Source: Pseudomonas vranovensis DSM 16006 (GTDB taxonomy: Bacteria; Pseudomonadota; Gammaproteobacteria; Pseudomonadales; Pseudomonadaceae). From it: a stretch of 64,000 nt of DNA. Positions 43,624-53,007 of the stretch are shown here, in pieces (position 1 is the stretch's first letter; the number at the start of each line of letters is the position of its first letter). The stretch is from the NCBI RefSeq assembly GCF_000425805.1, contig NZ_AUED01000001.1:705682-769681 (forward strand), given 5' to 3'. The translations under genes and the position numbers were made by a program. The notes below the pieces were generated by a model. The model was not told the origin of the DNA and did not search any database. It worked only from the letters and a program-made list of their open reading frames with translations.

Positions 43624-44762
43624 CGCAGTCCTAATCCTCTGGCAATGATTCCACGAAGAATTTCGCGGGTGCCGCCTCGCAGGGAAAACGACGGGGCGGT
43701 CTGGGTCAGGTAGCGCATTACCTGGTCGAGTCGGGAGCCGGGCGTGCGCGTATCGCCGAACAGCGTGTGGGCAAGGTCGGGCATGGCCTGTTCGAGCAGC
43801 GCGCCCTGGTCCTTGACCAGCGCCGCCGGGGTGGCAGGGTTCTCGCCTCGGGCAAGCATTCCGGCGACCCCCAGCGACATTTGCCGCAAGGCTGCATAGC
43901 GCGCCGCCACGCGGCCCAGGCTCACCGCGTGATGCGGGTTGCTGGCGTCGGCGGCGTCGAGCATTTCCAGGTACAGCTGGGTGCAGCTCAGGTAGCGTTC
44001 CGGGCCGCTGCGTTCCAGCGCAAGCTCGGCACCGACCTGCTTCCAGCCATCGCCGGGCTGGCCGATGAGAAAGTCGTCGGCAACGAACACATCCTCCAGG
44101 AACACCTCGTTGAAATCATGCTCGCCGAGCATGTTGTGGATCGGTCGCACGGTGACGCCGGGGGCTTTCAGGTCGATCAGCAACTGCGACAGGCCGCCGT
44201 GACGATCGCCAGGCTCCTTGGGCCCGGTGCGCAGCAGGGTGACCATGTAGTCGCAGCGCTGGGCGCCAGTGGTCCAGACCTTGCTGCCGTTGACCACCCA
44301 TCCGCCCTCGGTCTTCACCGCACGGGTACGCACCGAGGCAAGGTCGGAACCGACATCCGGTTCGCTCATGCCGATGCAGAACAGCAGCTCGCCGCGGGCG
44401 ATGGCCGGCAGCAGTCGCGGGGCAAGCACTTCAGGGGAAAACTTCATCAGCAGCGGGCCCGACTGACGTTCGGCAATCCAGTGCGCGTTGACCGGGGCGC
44501 CGGCGGCCAGCAGCTCTTCCAGCACCACGTAGCGTTCCAGCGCACTGCGCTCATGGCCGCCGTAGCGCTTGGGCCAGGTCATGCCAAGCCAGCCGCGTTC
44601 GCCAAGCTGGCGACTGAAGGCGCTGTCGGCACCGTTCCAGTTCTTGGCTCGCTCGGCAGCGGGAAGGTCTTTGAGGGCCTGGGCGAGAAAGCTGCGGACC
44701 TCGACGCGCAAGGCTTCGGCCTTGGCGTCCAGGTGACAGGGTCGAATATCGAGTGCCTGCAT
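43620..44762 (-). CDS. Acyl-CoA dehydrogenase, large-subunit type of a heteromeric pair
   Basis: A 380-residue dehydrogenase with RGWLGMTWPKRYGGHERSALERYVVLEELLAAGAP at the N-terminus, the FAD-site CIGMSEPDVGSDLASVRTRA and the strand WVVNGSKVWTTGA. The C-terminus LRGGTREILRGIIAR resembles the last helix of FadE-type enzymes. The ATG at 44762 fits family starts; the longer frame to 44846 lies in the control region. It is the first gene of a two-gene operon with its partner and is divergent, across 140 bases, from the crotonase gene. Confidence 0.87.
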   Translation of the reverse strand: MQALDIRPCHLDAKAEALRVEVRSFLAQALKDLPAAERAKNWNGADSAFSRQLGERGWLGMTWPKRYGGHERSALERYVVLEELLAAGAPVNAHWIAERQSGPLLMKFSPEVLAPRLLPAIARGELLFCIGMSEPDVGSDLASVRTRAVKTEGGWVVNGSKVWTTGAQRCDYMVTLLRTGPKEPGDRHGGLSQLLIDLKAPGVTVRPIHNMLGEHDFNEVFLEDVFVADDFLIGQPGDGWKQVGAELALERSGPERYLSCTQLYLEMLDAADASNPHHAVSLGRVAARYAALRQMSLGVAGMLARGENPATPAALVKDQGALLEQAMPDLAHTLFGDTRTPGSRLDQVMRYLTQTAPSFSLRGGTREILRGIIARGLGLR

Positions 44763-44807
44763 AACAATGTGCTCATGTGATTGAAGGGGCAGGGCTCTTG
44801 TTTTTAA

Positions 44808-44829
44808 ACTTGCTGAACGCCCAACAAGT
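44808..44829. promoter_or_regulatory. Imperfect 8-6-8 inverted repeat, candidate TetR operator
   Basis: ACTTGCTG-AACGCC-CAACAAGT has one mismatch between arms and sits in the middle of the divergent region serving the dehydrogenase pair and the crotonase-TetR operon. The size and symmetry suit a TetR dimer, and a TetR gene is the second gene of one of the two operons. Confidence 0.45.
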
Positions 44830-44902
44830 AAATACGCTATCAGCAACCCGGCCCGTGAAGCAATAGCCGCCCACCCACAACCTGTGACCTTTTGGAGCTT
44901 GT

Positions 44903-45688
44903 ATGCCGATCCCCAGCACGTTTACCCCAGGCCGCGGCCTGACCCTGGAACTTCAAGGGCATGTCGCCACCTTGAGTTTCAGCCGTCCGCCGCTGAATTT
45001 TTTCGATGCCGAGCTGATCAAGGACCTGGCCGATACCCTGGACTACCTCGATCAGTTGCCCGCCTGCCGGGTGACAGTGCTGGTGGCCGAAGGCAAGGTG
45101 TTCTGTGCCGGGGCCGACTTTTCCGGGGCCGACCAACGTGACCCGCAGTACCCGCGGCGGGTCTACAAGTCGGCGGTGCGCCTGTTCCGCACCCGCAAGC
45201 CGTTGATCTGTGTGGTGGAGGGCGCTGCCATAGGCGGCGGCCTGGGCCTGGCGCTGGTCGCCGACTTTCGTGTCACCAGCGAAAAAGCGCGCTTTTCGGC
45301 CAACTTCAACCGCTTGGGGATTCATCAAGGCTTCGGCATTTCGGTTACCATGCCGCGCCTGGTCGGCCCGCAGATGGCTGCCTTGCTGCTTGCCACCGGC
45401 CGGCGCATCGACGGCCGCGAAGCCGTACGTATCGGCCTTGCCGATGTGCTGGCCGAACCGGGTCAGGAACGCCAGGCTGCCCGTACACTGGCCGAGGAAA
45501 TTGCCGCCAGCGCACCCCGCGCCGTGATGTCCAGCCGCGAGACCCTGCGCATGGGCCTGGCCGATGCGGTGGACACGATCATAGACCGCGAAGCCAGCGA
45601 GCAGGAGTGGCAGATCGTCAGCGCCGACTTTGCCGAGGGCACCCGTGCCATGGCCGAGCGGCGCCAACCCGTTTTTACAGGTGAGTAA
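44903..45688 (+). CDS. Enoyl-CoA hydratase/isomerase (crotonase) family protein
   Basis: A 261-residue crotonase-fold enzyme. The oxyanion-hole elements are present: VFCAGADFSG near residue 70 and VEGAAIGGGLGLALVADFRV near 105. By eye, the two acid residues used by classical hydratases are missing: the PE position before LGIHQGFG reads NFNRLG, and the second Glu position reads ALLLATG. The enzyme may therefore catalyse another crotonase reaction such as isomerisation, hydrolysis or C-C cleavage. TGGAG precedes the ATG. It is followed 11 bases later by the TetR gene. Confidence 0.85.
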   Translation: MPIPSTFTPGRGLTLELQGHVATLSFSRPPLNFFDAELIKDLADTLDYLDQLPACRVTVLVAEGKVFCAGADFSGADQRDPQYPRRVYKSAVRLFRTRKPLICVVEGAAIGGGLGLALVADFRVTSEKARFSANFNRLGIHQGFGISVTMPRLVGPQMAALLLATGRRIDGREAVRIGLADVLAEPGQERQAARTLAEEIAASAPRAVMSSRETLRMGLADAVDTIIDREASEQEWQIVSADFAEGTRAMAERRQPVFTGE

Positions 45689-45699
45689 GGAACAACCCG

Positions 45700-46338
45700 A
45701 TGGAACCGGCAGACAAAACAGGCCAGAACGGTTCGCGCCGCACCCAGGCCGAGCGTCGAGGCGAGGCTGAACAGCGCTTGTTGCTGGCGGCGCGGCAGAT
45801 CGTTGCACGCAAGGGCTGGGTCGGCATGACCTTGTCCGAGGTGGGCGAGGAAGCGGGCTACAGCCGGGGCCTGGCCACCCACCACTTTGGCAGCAAGGCC
45901 GGGTTGCTTCGCGCCCTGGCGGCGTACGTCAACAGCAACTTCATGCGCCTGGTACAGGTCGAGGCGCCCAAATGGCGCCCTGGCCTGGATGCGCTCAAGG
46001 GCTTTATCAGTGTTTACCTGGGACGCAACGACAGCGACTGGGTCAACAGTCGCGCGTTGTTGTCGTTGATGGCCGAGGCGGTCACCCAGGACTCGGAAAC
46101 CGCGCAGATCCTGGCGCAGTACAATCGCACGGTGCAGCAGCACCTGGCCGATTGCATCGGCGTGGGCATCGCCAATGGCGAGATCCGCGCCGATGTACAG
46201 CCACTGGCCAGCGCCGTGCTGATCCTGGGCACCTTGCGCGGTTCGATGCTGCAGTACCTGCTTGATCCCGGCGGCATCGACATGGCGGCGTTGCACCGCC
46301 AGTTGCTCGATTTGATCGACGCAGCGCTGGCGGCCTGA
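45700..46338 (+). CDS. TetR-family regulator
   Basis: A 212-residue repressor-type protein. The N-terminal helix-turn-helix is ARKGWVGMTLSEVGEEAGYSRGLATHHFGSKAGLLRAL at ~35-75, a standard TetR motif. The C-terminal ligand domain (LMAEAVTQDSETAQILAQYN; GTLRGSMLQYLLDP) is like those of TetR proteins sensing acyl-CoA esters. It is cotranscribed with the crotonase and probably regulates its own divergent control region, where an 8-6-8 inverted repeat lies. AAGGAA precedes the ATG. Confidence 0.88.
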   Translation: MEPADKTGQNGSRRTQAERRGEAEQRLLLAARQIVARKGWVGMTLSEVGEEAGYSRGLATHHFGSKAGLLRALAAYVNSNFMRLVQVEAPKWRPGLDALKGFISVYLGRNDSDWVNSRALLSLMAEAVTQDSETAQILAQYNRTVQQHLADCIGVGIANGEIRADVQPLASAVLILGTLRGSMLQYLLDPGGIDMAALHRQLLDLIDAALAA

Positions 46339-46347
46339 GCCGGCGCG

Positions 46348-49020
46348 TCAGTCGAGCAAGCCCTGGATCCTGGCAATCGATACCGCCTCGGTGCGACCAC
46401 CGGCGCCCAGCTTGGTGTTGATCTTGCGCAAATGCGATTTGACCGTCAGCTCGGACAAAAACATCTTCTCGGCAATTTCGCGGTTGCGATAACCCAGGGC
46501 CAGCAGCCGCAGCACCTGCAGTTCGCGGTTGGACAGTGCGTTGGGTGAGGATTCCTGGGCCTTGGCCTCCTGCGCCGGGCCGGTGTGGCAGCGCTGCAGC
46601 AAATGGGCGACGAAGCGCGGTTCGATCCCCAGGGCGCTCTCCTGGCCGTGAAAGGTCACCGACCAACGCTCCAGCAACGCGGCAAGCGGCGCCCCTTCAT
46701 CCAGGAAGGTACGAATGAACCCTACCGGGCTGGCGATGCCCAGGGCCTGGGTCAATTGTTCCAGCGCTTGCTTGGGCTGCTTGCAGGCCTCGAGGGCCAT
46801 GGCCAGCAGCAAGCGCAGCTTCAAGGCACGGCGGTGTTGATGACGTGTCAGGGCCTGGTTCATGGCCTGCAGCAGGTCAGCCGGGTCGACTGTGCCCTGG
46901 GCGATATTCAAGCGCTGGCGGGCGATGTAAGGGGTGTCGACATCGTTGGCAGTGATCAGAATGCCGGGTTGGTCCCAGTCACTGTGCTGCTCGGCCGAGC
47001 GCATGGCGTGGTCGGCGGTGTCCAGGCGGTTTTCCAGGGTGGCCACCCGTGCGCGCTCAAGCCAACTGGAGCACAGGATGCGAGAGGACCCCGAAACCCG
47101 GCCGAGCTGGTCCAGCTCGGCCAGATAGCGCATCCAGCCCTGGCGGTCGCCGTTGAGGTAGGTGATGCGGGCCAGCAGCACGTGAGTGGTGATCAACGAG
47201 TCGGGGGCTGCGTGCTCGCGGGCGTAAGGCAGCAACTCGTTGAGGCGGTGGTGCGCTTGCTCCAGGGCATCGGTTTCATACATCACCAGGCACAGCGCGG
47301 TCTGCAGCACCGGGAAGCCCACCGGCGGCGTACCGGCCAGGGTTTCGCGGCTACGCCGGTTTGCGGCGAGCAAGCGACTCATGCCGCTGTCCAGTTGGCC
47401 CTGGGTGATATCGAGCAGGGCCTCCAGGCTGTCGGTCACATCGCGCAGGTAAGGGGACTCGCTCTGCGCCTCGCGCAAGCGGTCGCTGCCCAGCAGTTGC
47501 CGGGCTTCGTCGTAGCGGCCGCTGTAGTACAGGGTGCTGGCCAGCACATAGGCCGTCACCCGATAAGGCGATTTTGAGTCGCAAGGCAGGCGCGGCAGCA
47601 ATTGCTCGGCGCTTTGCCGGGCTTCTGTCACTCGGTCGTTGATCACCAGCAGCAGGCAGCGGATGTGGTGCTGTTGATCAGCCAGCGTCGGGCTTTCCAT
47701 TACTTGCAACGCTTCTTTGTAGCGCCGGGCGTGGATCAGCGCCCAGGCATAGGCCACACCCAGGCCTGGATGCTGTTCCCGCACTGACTCGGGAATCCGT
47801 GACAGCCAGCGCATCATCAGGCTGGCATGACCGTTCTCGACCAGGTGATCGACCTGGGATACCAACTGGCTGGCCGCTTCGTCGATGGCATTGGCGGCAA
47901 ACAGATGCTCCAGCGCTTCTTCGCTATGGTCTGCGGCGGTGTACCACTGGGCTGCTGCGCGGTTCAGCTGCGCGACCCAGTCCGGGTGGCGCCGCGCCAG
48001 GGTGTGGCGAAGGAAATCGGCAAACAGGCCGTGGTAGCGGAACTGCAGGTGTTGTTCATCGGTGGCGGTGATGAACAGATTGTCCTGTTCCAGGGCCTGG
48101 ATCATGGCCGCGCTGTCCGTACGCCCGGTGACCGCGTCGCACAGGGCAGGGCAGAACTGCGCCAGCACGCAGGTCTGCAGCACAAACCGCTGGCTCGGCT
48201 CATCAAGCCTGGCCAGGACATCTTCGCCCAGATACTCGCTCAGCGCCGGCGTGGCCCCGCTGAAGGCGTTGATGAACGCCGACGGATCCTCATGGCGCTT
48301 GAGCGACAAGGTGGCCAGATAGAGCCCGGTCAGCCAGCCTTCGGTACGTTGGTAGAGGCGGGCGATGTCGTCCTGGGCGAGCGCCAGCTGGTGGCACTGA
48401 CGCAGGTAGTGGCTGGTTTCCTCGAGGCTCAGGCGCAGGTCTTCGCTGCTCACTTCATGCAGTTGCCCCAGGGCGCGCAAGCGCCCGAGATTGAGCTCCG
48501 GCAGGGTGCGGCTCGCCAGGCCGAGGGTGGCGTGGGTGGGCAGTACCTTGAGCAGCTGTTGTATGAACGCCAGCGCGTCGGGGTGGGTGATGACGTCGAA
48601 TTCGTCGAACAGAATGGCGAAGGCTTCGGGGCAACCGGCAAGTTGTTCGAGCAGCCATTGCGGCAGTTGCCCGAGGGCGGGTACGTCGGCGCTGATGATG
48701 CCCCGCTCACTGAGCCCGCTGAACAATGTGGCAGCCAGGTGCCGGGGATCGTTGTCGGCGGGGTCCAGGTTGCACCACAGCACCCGCCGGCCCTGTTCCA
48801 GGCAGTGCGCCTGGTAGTGCGCCAGCAGGGTGGTCTTGCCAGCACCGGCACAGGCGCTGATCAGCAGCAGACGCAGCCCGGGGTGTTGTTCGCCGAGGGG
48901 TAGCAGGGCACTACGGTCCAGCAACCCGGGCAGGGTAGCCGGCACCAGGAATTTGCCTGGGCGTACAGGAGGGACTACTCCCTGCTCTGGTCCGTTGGAA
49001 CTACGCAAGAAACCTTCCAT
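46348..49020 (-). CDS. MalT/AlkS-like LuxR-family ATP-dependent activator (first copy)
   Basis: An 890-residue signal-transduction ATPase regulator. An N-terminal NTPase domain has Walker A ACAGAGKTTLL near residue 56-66 and a Walker-B-like FAILFDEFDVI near 135. A central TPR-like helical sensor follows, with a C-terminal LuxR helix-turn-helix (LSNRELQVLRLLALGYRNREIAEKMF; LTVKSHLRKINTKL). AlkS, which activates alkane-oxidation genes, and MalT share this size and plan. It is divergent from the aldehyde dehydrogenase operon (153-base gap), so control of that operon is likely. Its inducer is probably a pathway substrate. Confidence 0.9.
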   Translation of the reverse strand: MEGFLRSSNGPEQGVVPPVRPGKFLVPATLPGLLDRSALLPLGEQHPGLRLLLISACAGAGKTTLLAHYQAHCLEQGRRVLWCNLDPADNDPRHLAATLFSGLSERGIISADVPALGQLPQWLLEQLAGCPEAFAILFDEFDVITHPDALAFIQQLLKVLPTHATLGLASRTLPELNLGRLRALGQLHEVSSEDLRLSLEETSHYLRQCHQLALAQDDIARLYQRTEGWLTGLYLATLSLKRHEDPSAFINAFSGATPALSEYLGEDVLARLDEPSQRFVLQTCVLAQFCPALCDAVTGRTDSAAMIQALEQDNLFITATDEQHLQFRYHGLFADFLRHTLARRHPDWVAQLNRAAAQWYTAADHSEEALEHLFAANAIDEAASQLVSQVDHLVENGHASLMMRWLSRIPESVREQHPGLGVAYAWALIHARRYKEALQVMESPTLADQQHHIRCLLLVINDRVTEARQSAEQLLPRLPCDSKSPYRVTAYVLASTLYYSGRYDEARQLLGSDRLREAQSESPYLRDVTDSLEALLDITQGQLDSGMSRLLAANRRSRETLAGTPPVGFPVLQTALCLVMYETDALEQAHHRLNELLPYAREHAAPDSLITTHVLLARITYLNGDRQGWMRYLAELDQLGRVSGSSRILCSSWLERARVATLENRLDTADHAMRSAEQHSDWDQPGILITANDVDTPYIARQRLNIAQGTVDPADLLQAMNQALTRHQHRRALKLRLLLAMALEACKQPKQALEQLTQALGIASPVGFIRTFLDEGAPLAALLERWSVTFHGQESALGIEPRFVAHLLQRCHTGPAQEAKAQESSPNALSNRELQVLRLLALGYRNREIAEKMFLSELTVKSHLRKINTKLGAGGRTEAVSIARIQGLLD

Positions 49021-49173
49021 GCATCCTACCTTTGGTTGTCGTCGGGTGGTCCCGTCCTTCTTAGTATCGGCTCACTGGAATACCGCTCCAATCGTGGCAC
49101 GCGCCCTGAGTGTACCGGCCTGCTGGCGGATTGGCAGCTCCCGAACAGCCCTTTGAAAGGAAGACCCAACCAC

Positions 49174-50586
49174 ATGAGTGCCAATGAAAACCTGCGGGGT
49201 GCCGATGTTCACGTCGTGCTGGAGAAGCAACGTGCCGCGTGGCTGGCCAATGAGCCCTGGACAGCCGAACAGCGCTGCGAGCTGATCGATCGTGCCATCG
49301 GCCTGCTGGTGGATTATCAGGACGATATCGTCACGGCCCTGGCCGCTGACTTCGGTCATCGCAGTGCGGACTTCTCGCGCCTGTTCGACGTGCTCAGTCC
49401 GTTGGCGTCGATGAAGTACACCAAGAGCCAGGTCGCCACGTGGATGCGCGACGAACCCCGCCATACCGACCGCGGCGAAGCCTGGGTGCGCTACCAGCCG
49501 CTGGGCGTGGTGGGCATCCTCACTGCCTGGAACTTCCCCGGCAACCTGATTTTCAACGGCCTGGCCGGTGCCCTGGCGGCCGGTAACCGGGTGATGATCA
49601 AACTGTCGGAGTTCAACCCGAGCACCAGCGCGCTGATCGCCCGCATCTTCCCGACGGTGTTTGCCGAAGACGAAGTCGCCATCGTTACCGGCGGGGCCGA
49701 GGTTGGCCAGGCCTTCTGTGCGCTGCCGTTCGACCACCTGCTGTTCACCGGCGCCACCAGTATTGGCAAGCACGTCATGCGCGCCGCCGCCGAGAACCTG
49801 GTACCAGTGACCCTGGAACTGGGTGGCAAGTCGCCGACCATCATTTCGCGCTCTGCCGACCTGCCAGCGGCGGTGAGCAAGATCATCACCGGCAAGCTGC
49901 ACAACGCCGGTCAGATCTGCCTGGCCCCGGACTACGTGTTCGTGCCCGAAGAGCACATGGCCGAATTCGTCAGCCTGGCCAAGGCGACGGTGGCCAAGTT
50001 GTACCCGACCCTCAAAGACAACCCCGACTACACCTCGGTGATCAACAGCCGTCACTTCGAGCGCCTGCAAGGCTACCTGACTGAAGCGCGCGACGCCGGT
50101 GTACACACCGTCGAGCTGAACCCGGCCAATGAAGACTTCACCGGCCAGCCCCACCACAAGATGGCCCCGACCTTGCTGCTCAACCCCGATGACAGCCTCA
50201 AGGTCATGCAGGACGAAATTTTCGGCCCGCTGCTGCCGGTCAAGCCCTACAGCGACATCCAGGCCGTGGTTGCCTACATCAACAGCCATCCGCGCCCGCT
50301 GGGCCTGTACTACTTCGGCAACCATGCCGAAGAGGAAGCCTTCGTGCTCAACCGCACCACCTCCGGCGGCGTGTGCGTGAACGATGTGCTGCGCCACGCC
50401 GGCGTCGAGACCCTGCCGTTCGGCGGTGTCGGTGCCAGCGGCATGGGCGCCTATCACGGCTTCGATGGTTTCCGCACCTTCAGCCACGCCCGGTCGGTGC
50501 TGCGCGCAGCCGATGGCCCCGACCTGATGCGCCCGCCCTACAGCGACCAGGTACGCCAGCTGGTGGGCTCGCTGATCAAGCGCTGA
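49174..50586 (+). CDS. Aldehyde dehydrogenase (coniferyl-aldehyde-dehydrogenase type)
   Basis: A 470-residue NAD(P)-dependent aldehyde dehydrogenase. PLGVVGILTAWNFPGNLIF near 110-125, FTGATSIGKHVMRAA near 190, the general base in LELGGKSP (Glu215) and the nucleophile Cys249 in NAGQICLAPDY are all intact. The shorter C-terminus with PFGGVGASGMGAYHGFDGFRTFSHARSV places it with CalB-type enzymes, which oxidise aromatic or long-chain aldehydes. The ATG at 49174 with GGAAG upstream starts the conserved protein. First gene of an operon that runs to 57264. Confidence 0.9.
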   Translation: MSANENLRGADVHVVLEKQRAAWLANEPWTAEQRCELIDRAIGLLVDYQDDIVTALAADFGHRSADFSRLFDVLSPLASMKYTKSQVATWMRDEPRHTDRGEAWVRYQPLGVVGILTAWNFPGNLIFNGLAGALAAGNRVMIKLSEFNPSTSALIARIFPTVFAEDEVAIVTGGAEVGQAFCALPFDHLLFTGATSIGKHVMRAAAENLVPVTLELGGKSPTIISRSADLPAAVSKIITGKLHNAGQICLAPDYVFVPEEHMAEFVSLAKATVAKLYPTLKDNPDYTSVINSRHFERLQGYLTEARDAGVHTVELNPANEDFTGQPHHKMAPTLLLNPDDSLKVMQDEIFGPLLPVKPYSDIQAVVAYINSHPRPLGLYYFGNHAEEEAFVLNRTTSGGVCVNDVLRHAGVETLPFGGVGASGMGAYHGFDGFRTFSHARSVLRAADGPDLMRPPYSDQVRQLVGSLIKR

Positions 50587-50632
50587 ACCGCCACCACACC
50601 TGTCCGGCTCACTCAATAAAGAGAACAACAAT

Positions 50633-51718
50633 ATGAAAGCTGCCGTATTCCATACCCCAGGTTCCCCGTTGACCATCGAGGAAGTGGGCATCAGCAAGCC
50701 CGGCCCGCACGAAGTGCTGGTGCGCACCGTCGCTGTCGGGGTCTGCCATTCGGACCTGCACTTTGTCGACGGCCTGTACCCGCACCCGGCACCCGTGGTG
50801 CTGGGGCACGAAGCCTCCGGCATTGTCGAGCAGGTGGGCGAGCTGGTGCGCACAGTCAAGCCGGGCGACCACGTCGTCACCTGCCTGTCGGCCTATTGCG
50901 GCCATTGCGCACACTGCGTCACCGGCCACTTGTCGTTGTGCGTGTCGCCCGACACCAAGCGCGGCAAGGATGAAGAGCCCCGCCTGACCTACGTACAGAA
51001 GCCGATGACCCAGTTCATCAACCTGTCGGCCTACGCCGAGCAGATGCTGGTGCATGAGCACGCGCTGGTCGCCATCCGCCGCGACATGCCGCTGGACCGT
51101 GCGGCGCTGCTGGGCTGTGCGGTCACCACCGGCACCGGTGCGGTGTTCAACACGGCCAAGGTTCGCCCGGGCGAGACGGTGGCTGTGATCGGCTGCGGCG
51201 GTATCGGCCTTGCCACCATCAATGGTGCGGCACTGGCAGGCGCGGGGCGCATCATTGCCATCGACATGCAGGACTCGAAGCTGGAACTGGCCAAGCAGTT
51301 TGGCGCCACCGATGTGATCAATCCGAAAAACGGCGACCCGGTGCAGCAGGTACAAGAGCTGACCCGTGGCGGTGTACACCACTCGTTCGAGTGCATCGGC
51401 CTCAAACAGACGGCAGAACAGGCCTTCACCATGCTCGCCCGAGGCGGCTGCGCGACCATCATCGGCATGATCAAGCCGGGCCTGAAGCTGGACATCGACC
51501 CGCTGATGCTGCTGCACGAGCGCCGTATCCAGGGCTCGTTCATGGGCTCGAACCGTTTCCCGGTCGACCTGCCGCGCCTGACAGACTTCTACATGCAAGG
51601 CCGCCTGAAGCTCGACGAGATGATCTCCCAGCGCATCAAACTTGAGCAGATCAACGAAGCCTTCGACGAACTGCGTCGCGGCGAGCTGGCCCGCTCGGTC
51701 ATCGTCTTCGATCAATAA
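50633..51718 (+). CDS. Zinc-dependent alcohol dehydrogenase
   Basis: A 361-residue medium-chain dehydrogenase. Catalytic zinc ligands are Cys38 (GVCHSDLH) and His59-Glu60 (LGHEASG). Structural zinc cysteines occur at ~89, 92, 95 and 103, and the NAD-binding GCGGIGLATI follows near 182. Its closest type is the class III-like group. Together with the upstream aldehyde dehydrogenase it would convert a primary alcohol to a carboxylic acid. It lies 46 bases after that gene in the same operon. Confidence 0.9.
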   Translation: MKAAVFHTPGSPLTIEEVGISKPGPHEVLVRTVAVGVCHSDLHFVDGLYPHPAPVVLGHEASGIVEQVGELVRTVKPGDHVVTCLSAYCGHCAHCVTGHLSLCVSPDTKRGKDEEPRLTYVQKPMTQFINLSAYAEQMLVHEHALVAIRRDMPLDRAALLGCAVTTGTGAVFNTAKVRPGETVAVIGCGGIGLATINGAALAGAGRIIAIDMQDSKLELAKQFGATDVINPKNGDPVQQVQELTRGGVHHSFECIGLKQTAEQAFTMLARGGCATIIGMIKPGLKLDIDPLMLLHERRIQGSFMGSNRFPVDLPRLTDFYMQGRLKLDEMISQRIKLEQINEAFDELRRGELARSVIVFDQ

Positions 51719-51800
51719 CAGCCTGAAACCGCCGCGGCGCCCCGGCCTGCGGCGGCCCCCCCTTGCCTGTACCGGGCGAAAAACCTTACCGAGGTATCAA

Positions 51801-52997
51801 ATGGATATCCATTTCACTCGCGACGAACTCGCGTTTCGCGACGAGGTGCGCGCGTTTCTGGAGCGTAACCTGGCCAAAGACCTCGCCGAGCGGGTCCGCC
51901 ACGGCAAAAGCGTGTCCAAGGCCGACAGCGTCGCCTGGATGCGCACCCTGAACAAACAGGGCTGGCTGGCAGCGAGTTGGCCGGTCGAGCACGGTGGCAC
52001 CGGTTGGAGCACCGTGCAAAAGCACATTTTCGACGAAGAGTACGCACGTGCCGGTGCGCCGCGAATTATTCCGTTCGGCGTCAACATGGTCGGTCCGGTG
52101 ATCATCAAGTTCGGTACGCCCGAGCAAAAGGCCCATTACCTGCCACGCATCCTCAACTGCGAAGACTGGTGGTGCCAGGGCTACTCCGAGCCCGGTGCCG
52201 GCTCCGACCTGGCCAGCCTGAAGACCCGTGCCGTGCGCGAAGGTGACGAGTACGTGGTCAGCGGCCAGAAAACCTGGACCTCCACCGCCCACCAGGCCGA
52301 CTGGATGTTCTGTCTGGTGCGCACCGATGCCCAGGCCCAGGCCCAACGCGGTATTTCGTTCCTGTTGATCGACATGAAAACCCCGGGCATTACCGTGCGG
52401 CCGATCATCACCCTCGATGGTGGTCACCATGTCAACGAAGTGTTCCTGGATAACGTGCGGGTGCCGGTTGGCAATCTGGTGGGCCGCGAGCACGAAGGCT
52501 GGACCTGCGCCAAGTACCTGCTGACCCATGAACGCACCACCATCGCCGGGATCGGCAATGCCAAGGCCATGCTCCAGCGCCTCAAGCAGGCGGCGAGCCT
52601 CGAACTGCGCAACGGAGCGCCCTTGATCGACGACGCGTCGTTCCGCGCCCAGATCGCCGAAGTCGAGATGCAGTTGATGGCCGTGGACATGAGCAACCTG
52701 CGCATTCTGGCAGCAGCCCGCGATGGCGGTGTGCCGGGGGCGGAAAGCTCGATCCTGAAGATCAAGGGTACCGAAATCCGCCAGGCCATTACCTACCTGC
52801 AGTCGAAAGTGGTGGGTGCCTACGCGGTGCCGTTTCTTGAAAGCGAGCTCGGTTATGGGCATGCCGGGGATCAACTGCACAACGACTACAGCGCCACCGC
52901 CACCTGCCAGTACCTGGAAATGCGCAAGGCTTCGGTCTACGGCGGTTCCAATGAAATCCAGAAGAACATCATCGCCAAGATGATTCTCGAACTCTAA
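51801..52997 (+). CDS. Acyl-CoA dehydrogenase, large-subunit type (second pair)
   Basis: A 398-residue dehydrogenase: FRDEVRAFLERNL at the start, CQGYSEPGAGSDLASLKTRA for FAD binding, and the C-terminal MRKASVYGGSNEIQKNIIAKMIL, where the Arg and Gly-Gly contact FAD. It resembles FadE-type large subunits of the heteromeric enzymes. It is followed after 10 bases by a divergent dehydrogenase gene, forming a second two-gene pair like the one at 42502-44762. The ATG at 51801 is preceded by GAGG. Confidence 0.88.
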   Translation: MDIHFTRDELAFRDEVRAFLERNLAKDLAERVRHGKSVSKADSVAWMRTLNKQGWLAASWPVEHGGTGWSTVQKHIFDEEYARAGAPRIIPFGVNMVGPVIIKFGTPEQKAHYLPRILNCEDWWCQGYSEPGAGSDLASLKTRAVREGDEYVVSGQKTWTSTAHQADWMFCLVRTDAQAQAQRGISFLLIDMKTPGITVRPIITLDGGHHVNEVFLDNVRVPVGNLVGREHEGWTCAKYLLTHERTTIAGIGNAKAMLQRLKQAASLELRNGAPLIDDASFRAQIAEVEMQLMAVDMSNLRILAAARDGGVPGAESSILKIKGTEIRQAITYLQSKVVGAYAVPFLESELGYGHAGDQLHNDYSATATCQYLEMRKASVYGGSNEIQKNIIAKMILEL

Positions 52998-53007
52998 GGG
53001 GCAGGCC

